From an uncultured Veillonella sp. (GTDB lineage: Bacteria > Bacillota > Negativicutes > Veillonellales > Veillonellaceae): 6,655 nt of DNA. Shown one piece after another: positions 4,630 through 6,655 of this stretch. The notes under the pieces were generated by a model. It searched no databases. It had not been told where the DNA came from and saw only the letters and a program-made list of their open reading frames with translations. The stretch covers positions 1-6,655 of the forward strand of contig NZ_CAJLUB010000101.1 in the NCBI RefSeq assembly GCF_905209685.1, in the 5' to 3' direction. The position numbers and the translations under genes were made by a program. Within the stretch, counting starts at the first letter, position 1. Each line of letters begins with the position of its first letter.

Positions 4630-6655
4630 ATGGCAAAAAAGCAAACACCTATGATGGAGCAGTATTTAGATATTAAATCTAGATATTCTGAAGAATTACT
4701 GTTCTTTCGGTTAGGTGACTTTTATGAATTATTTAATGATGATGCATTAATTGCATCTCGTGAACTTAATATAACCTTAACCGGTCGCCCAACAGGAGAT
4801 GAGGAACGCACACCTATGTGTGGCGTTCCTTTTCATGCTGCTGAAAGCTATATAGAAACTTTGGTAAAAAAAGGCTATAAGGTTGCTATTTGTGAACAAT
4901 TAGAAGACCCTAAAGCCGTTAAGGGCATCGTTAAGCGTGACGTTATTAAGGTCATTACACCAGGGACTGTAATGACTGAAAATGGTAATGATGCACGGTC
5001 AAATAACTTTTTATCGTTATTTTATATGGTAAAAGATGCATGGATACTTGTATTTTCTGATGTATCTACTGGGGAAGTTATTTGGCACCGCATTACTGAT
5101 TGTGAAAAACGAAGTGATATGTTTGATGCTCTCAGCATGTATCGTCCAAGTGAAATTATATTGCCTGAGGGAACAGTATTACCGCAAGATATAAAAGACT
5201 TTATGGATAATCAATTCAGTAATATTGTATTATCTCCATTTAGTACATATCATACACAGCGCGAAGTAGCGGAAAAGGCTGTTACTCACTTTGGTAATCT
5301 AGGTCTCATGGAAGAGGATGTATGGGAAGCTTTGGGCTATATGCTCTTATATTTAGAGGATATCATTAAGTCTGAAATTTCTCACATTAACTATGTTCAT
5401 CAATTGAGTGTAGGAAATCGCTTAATTTTAGATACATCTTCTTTGCGCCATTTAGAGATTACTCATAACCTACGAGACGGTGGTCAAAAAGGTACATTAC
5501 TTGATGTACTTGATCGTACATTGACACCAATGGGGGCTCGTCTATTAAAACAATGGCTCGAAAGTCCATTGACGGATGTTAATCAAATTCAGCGTAGACA
5601 AGCAGCTGTAGCAGAACTGATTACACGTGGTGCAGAACGTTCCCATATCCGTAGCTTACTGGACTGCATTTATGATTTTGAGCGTATTGTAGGACGTGTA
5701 GAAACTGGATCTGTGTCCCCAAGGGACTTAACAGCACTTCGTGAATCTCTAGCTGTTTTGCCAGATATTAAAAATGTATTAAGCACATGTGCGAGCTTAT
5801 CATTAACTTCTATCAATGATCGTATTCAAGATCATAAAGATATATATGACCTATTATGTTGTGCTATTGCTGATCAGCCTGCACTGACATTAAAAGAAGG
5901 TCGAGTTATTAAAGATGGTTTTAATCCGGATTTAGATGAACTACGTTCATTGGCTACGAATAGCGAACAATGGCTGGCCAAGATGGAAGCCGATATTAAA
6001 GAGGCTACCGGTTTATCTAAAATTAAAACTGGCTATAATAAAGTGTTTGGTTACTATTTCGAAGTATCTCATAGTAAATCTGAACAAGTACCGGATTATT
6101 TCATTCGAAAACAAACCTTAGCCAATGCAGAGCGTTATATTACACCGGAATTAAAAGAGTTTGAAATCAAAATTCTTAGTGCTAAAGACAAGATAATTGC
6201 CTTAGAACATGAACTATATCAACAATTACGAAATGATATTAAACTCGTTATAAAAGATGTACAAGAGACAGCTCGTGCTCTTGCTGAGCTTGATGTATTA
6301 GCTTCCTTAGCACTTGTAGGCTATGAAGAGAATTATATTTGCCCTACAATCGTAATGAATGGCCAAATCAATATTCGGGATGGTCGTCATCCTGTCATTG
6401 AAAAATTCTTGAAACGTGAAGTTTTTGTACCAAATGATATCGTTCTAAATCATGATGATGAGGAATTCTTGCTCATTACCGGCCCTAATATGGCCGGTAA
6501 ATCAACATATATGCGTCAAGCTGCTATTTTGATGATTATGGCTCAAATAGGATCCTTTATTCCTGCCCGTGAAGCATCTATTTCTCCAGTGGATCGCATC
6601 TTTACACGTGTAGGTGCTAGTGATGATATTTCTACTGGTCAAAGTACGTTCATGG
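4630..6655 (+). CDS. mutS: DNA mismatch repair protein MutS (3' end missing)
   Basis: MutS finds base mismatches and small loops in newly copied DNA and, with ATP, recruits MutL. I translated the frame from 4630 to the right edge: 675 codons without a stop or frameshift. Family members have about 850-870 residues, so roughly 190 are missing. Domain I holds the mismatch-probing F31-Y32-E33 (RLGDFYELF) and PMCGVPFH; the connector domain follows at about 125-250, then the lever/core and the DNA clamp with GYNKVFGYYFEVSHSK (468-483) and QTLANAERYITPELKEFE (496-513). The ATPase domain shows GRHPVIE, Walker A GPNMAGKST (618-626) and GASDDISTGQSTFM (662-675), the last at the edge. Walker B and the helix-turn-helix dimer region lie beyond the window. 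The presence of FYE and the N-terminal domains rules out MutS2. The start follows miaB by 2 nt. A hairpin at about 4801-4831 lies within its early coding sequence. Confidence 0.97.
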   Translation, partial: MAKKQTPMMEQYLDIKSRYSEELLFFRLGDFYELFNDDALIASRELNITLTGRPTGDEERTPMCGVPFHAAESYIETLVKKGYKVAICEQLEDPKAVKGIVKRDVIKVITPGTVMTENGNDARSNNFLSLFYMVKDAWILVFSDVSTGEVIWHRITDCEKRSDMFDALSMYRPSEIILPEGTVLPQDIKDFMDNQFSNIVLSPFSTYHTQREVAEKAVTHFGNLGLMEEDVWEALGYMLLYLEDIIKSEISHINYVHQLSVGNRLILDTSSLRHLEITHNLRDGGQKGTLLDVLDRTLTPMGARLLKQWLESPLTDVNQIQRRQAAVAELITRGAERSHIRSLLDCIYDFERIVGRVETGSVSPRDLTALRESLAVLPDIKNVLSTCASLSLTSINDRIQDHKDIYDLLCCAIADQPALTLKEGRVIKDGFNPDLDELRSLATNSEQWLAKMEADIKEATGLSKIKTGYNKVFGYYFEVSHSKSEQVPDYFIRKQTLANAERYITPELKEFEIKILSAKDKIIALEHELYQQLRNDIKLVIKDVQETARALAELDVLASLALVGYEENYICPTIVMNGQINIRDGRHPVIEKFLKREVFVPNDIVLNHDDEEFLLITGPNMAGKSTYMRQAAILMIMAQIGSFIPAREASISPVDRIFTRVGASDDISTGQSTFM
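4801..4833 (+). other. Terminator-like hairpin inside the early mutS coding sequence
   Basis: AGGAACGCACAC (4802-4813) pairs with the segment 4818-4830 (GTGT, one bulged G, GCGTTCCT), giving 12 Watson-Crick pairs around a CTAT loop (4814-4817). A G-T wobble at 4801/4831 can be added, and a run of four T (4830-4833) follows. It begins about 170 nt after the mutS ATG. The complementarity is seen directly. Any role in attenuation or mRNA processing is inference; the stretch also encodes the conserved PMCGVPFH segment, and the T run is short for an efficient terminator. Confidence 0.4.

Noticed and set aside
4479..4676. Second + strand frame over the miaB-mutS junction
   Set aside because: It overlaps the TRAM domain of MiaB and the true MutS start out of frame; no recognisable protein.
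4866..4872. Run of seven A in mutS as a possible phase-variation or frameshift tract
   Set aside because: Seven is short for phase variation, the frame is open, and the strong hairpin lies upstream of it, not downstream as programmed -1 frameshifting needs.
5783..5792. Perfect 10-base palindrome GCACATGTGC in mutS
   Set aside because: Single copy, inside coding sequence, no companion sites or regulatory context.
5936..6121. Small + strand open frame inside mutS
   Set aside because: Out of frame with the intact MutS clamp-domain coding sequence, which is clearly the real one.

Overview
This window looks like ordinary core chromosome of a low-GC, Firmicutes-type bacterium. The protein sequences and the gene order (PHP phosphoesterase, P-loop/Asp23-Gls24 protein, miaB, mutS) suggest a member of the Negativicutes, probably Veillonella or a close relative. 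That assignment is from family recognition, not a database search. All genes are on the + strand. Coding density is very high, and I see no mobile element, CRISPR array, tRNA, rRNA or sign of recent transfer.

Layout. Positions 1-1466 hold the 3' five-sixths or so of proS (prolyl-tRNA synthetase with an editing domain), whose start lies upstream of the window. Its stop codon is followed at once by a strong intrinsic terminator (about 1469-1516). The only real intergenic gap (1467-1583) also carries a good sigma-70-type promoter (TTGAAT, 17 nt, CATAAT; 1521-1549). This opens a new transcription unit of at least four tightly packed genes: a TrpH/RNase AM-like PHP phosphoesterase (1584-2411), a P-loop protein with a C-terminal Asp23/Gls24-like domain (2427-3302), miaB (3311-4627) and mutS (from 4630, running off the right edge). 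The gaps between these genes are 15, 8 and 2 nt. Two of the ribosome binding sites overlap the previous gene, so translational coupling is likely.

How the genes fit together. ProS charges tRNA-Pro, MiaB methylthiolates i6A37 in tRNAs that read U-starting codons, and MutS starts DNA mismatch repair. The PHP protein is probably a metal-dependent nuclease or phosphatase acting on RNA ends or nucleotides. The P-loop/Asp23 protein has no firmly known role. Proximity of miaB and mutS is common in Firmicutes, and mutL and miaA would be expected just downstream. The most interesting points are the P-loop plus Asp23/Gls24 domain combination and a terminator-like hairpin about 170 nt inside mutS. I do not see a clearly novel system here.
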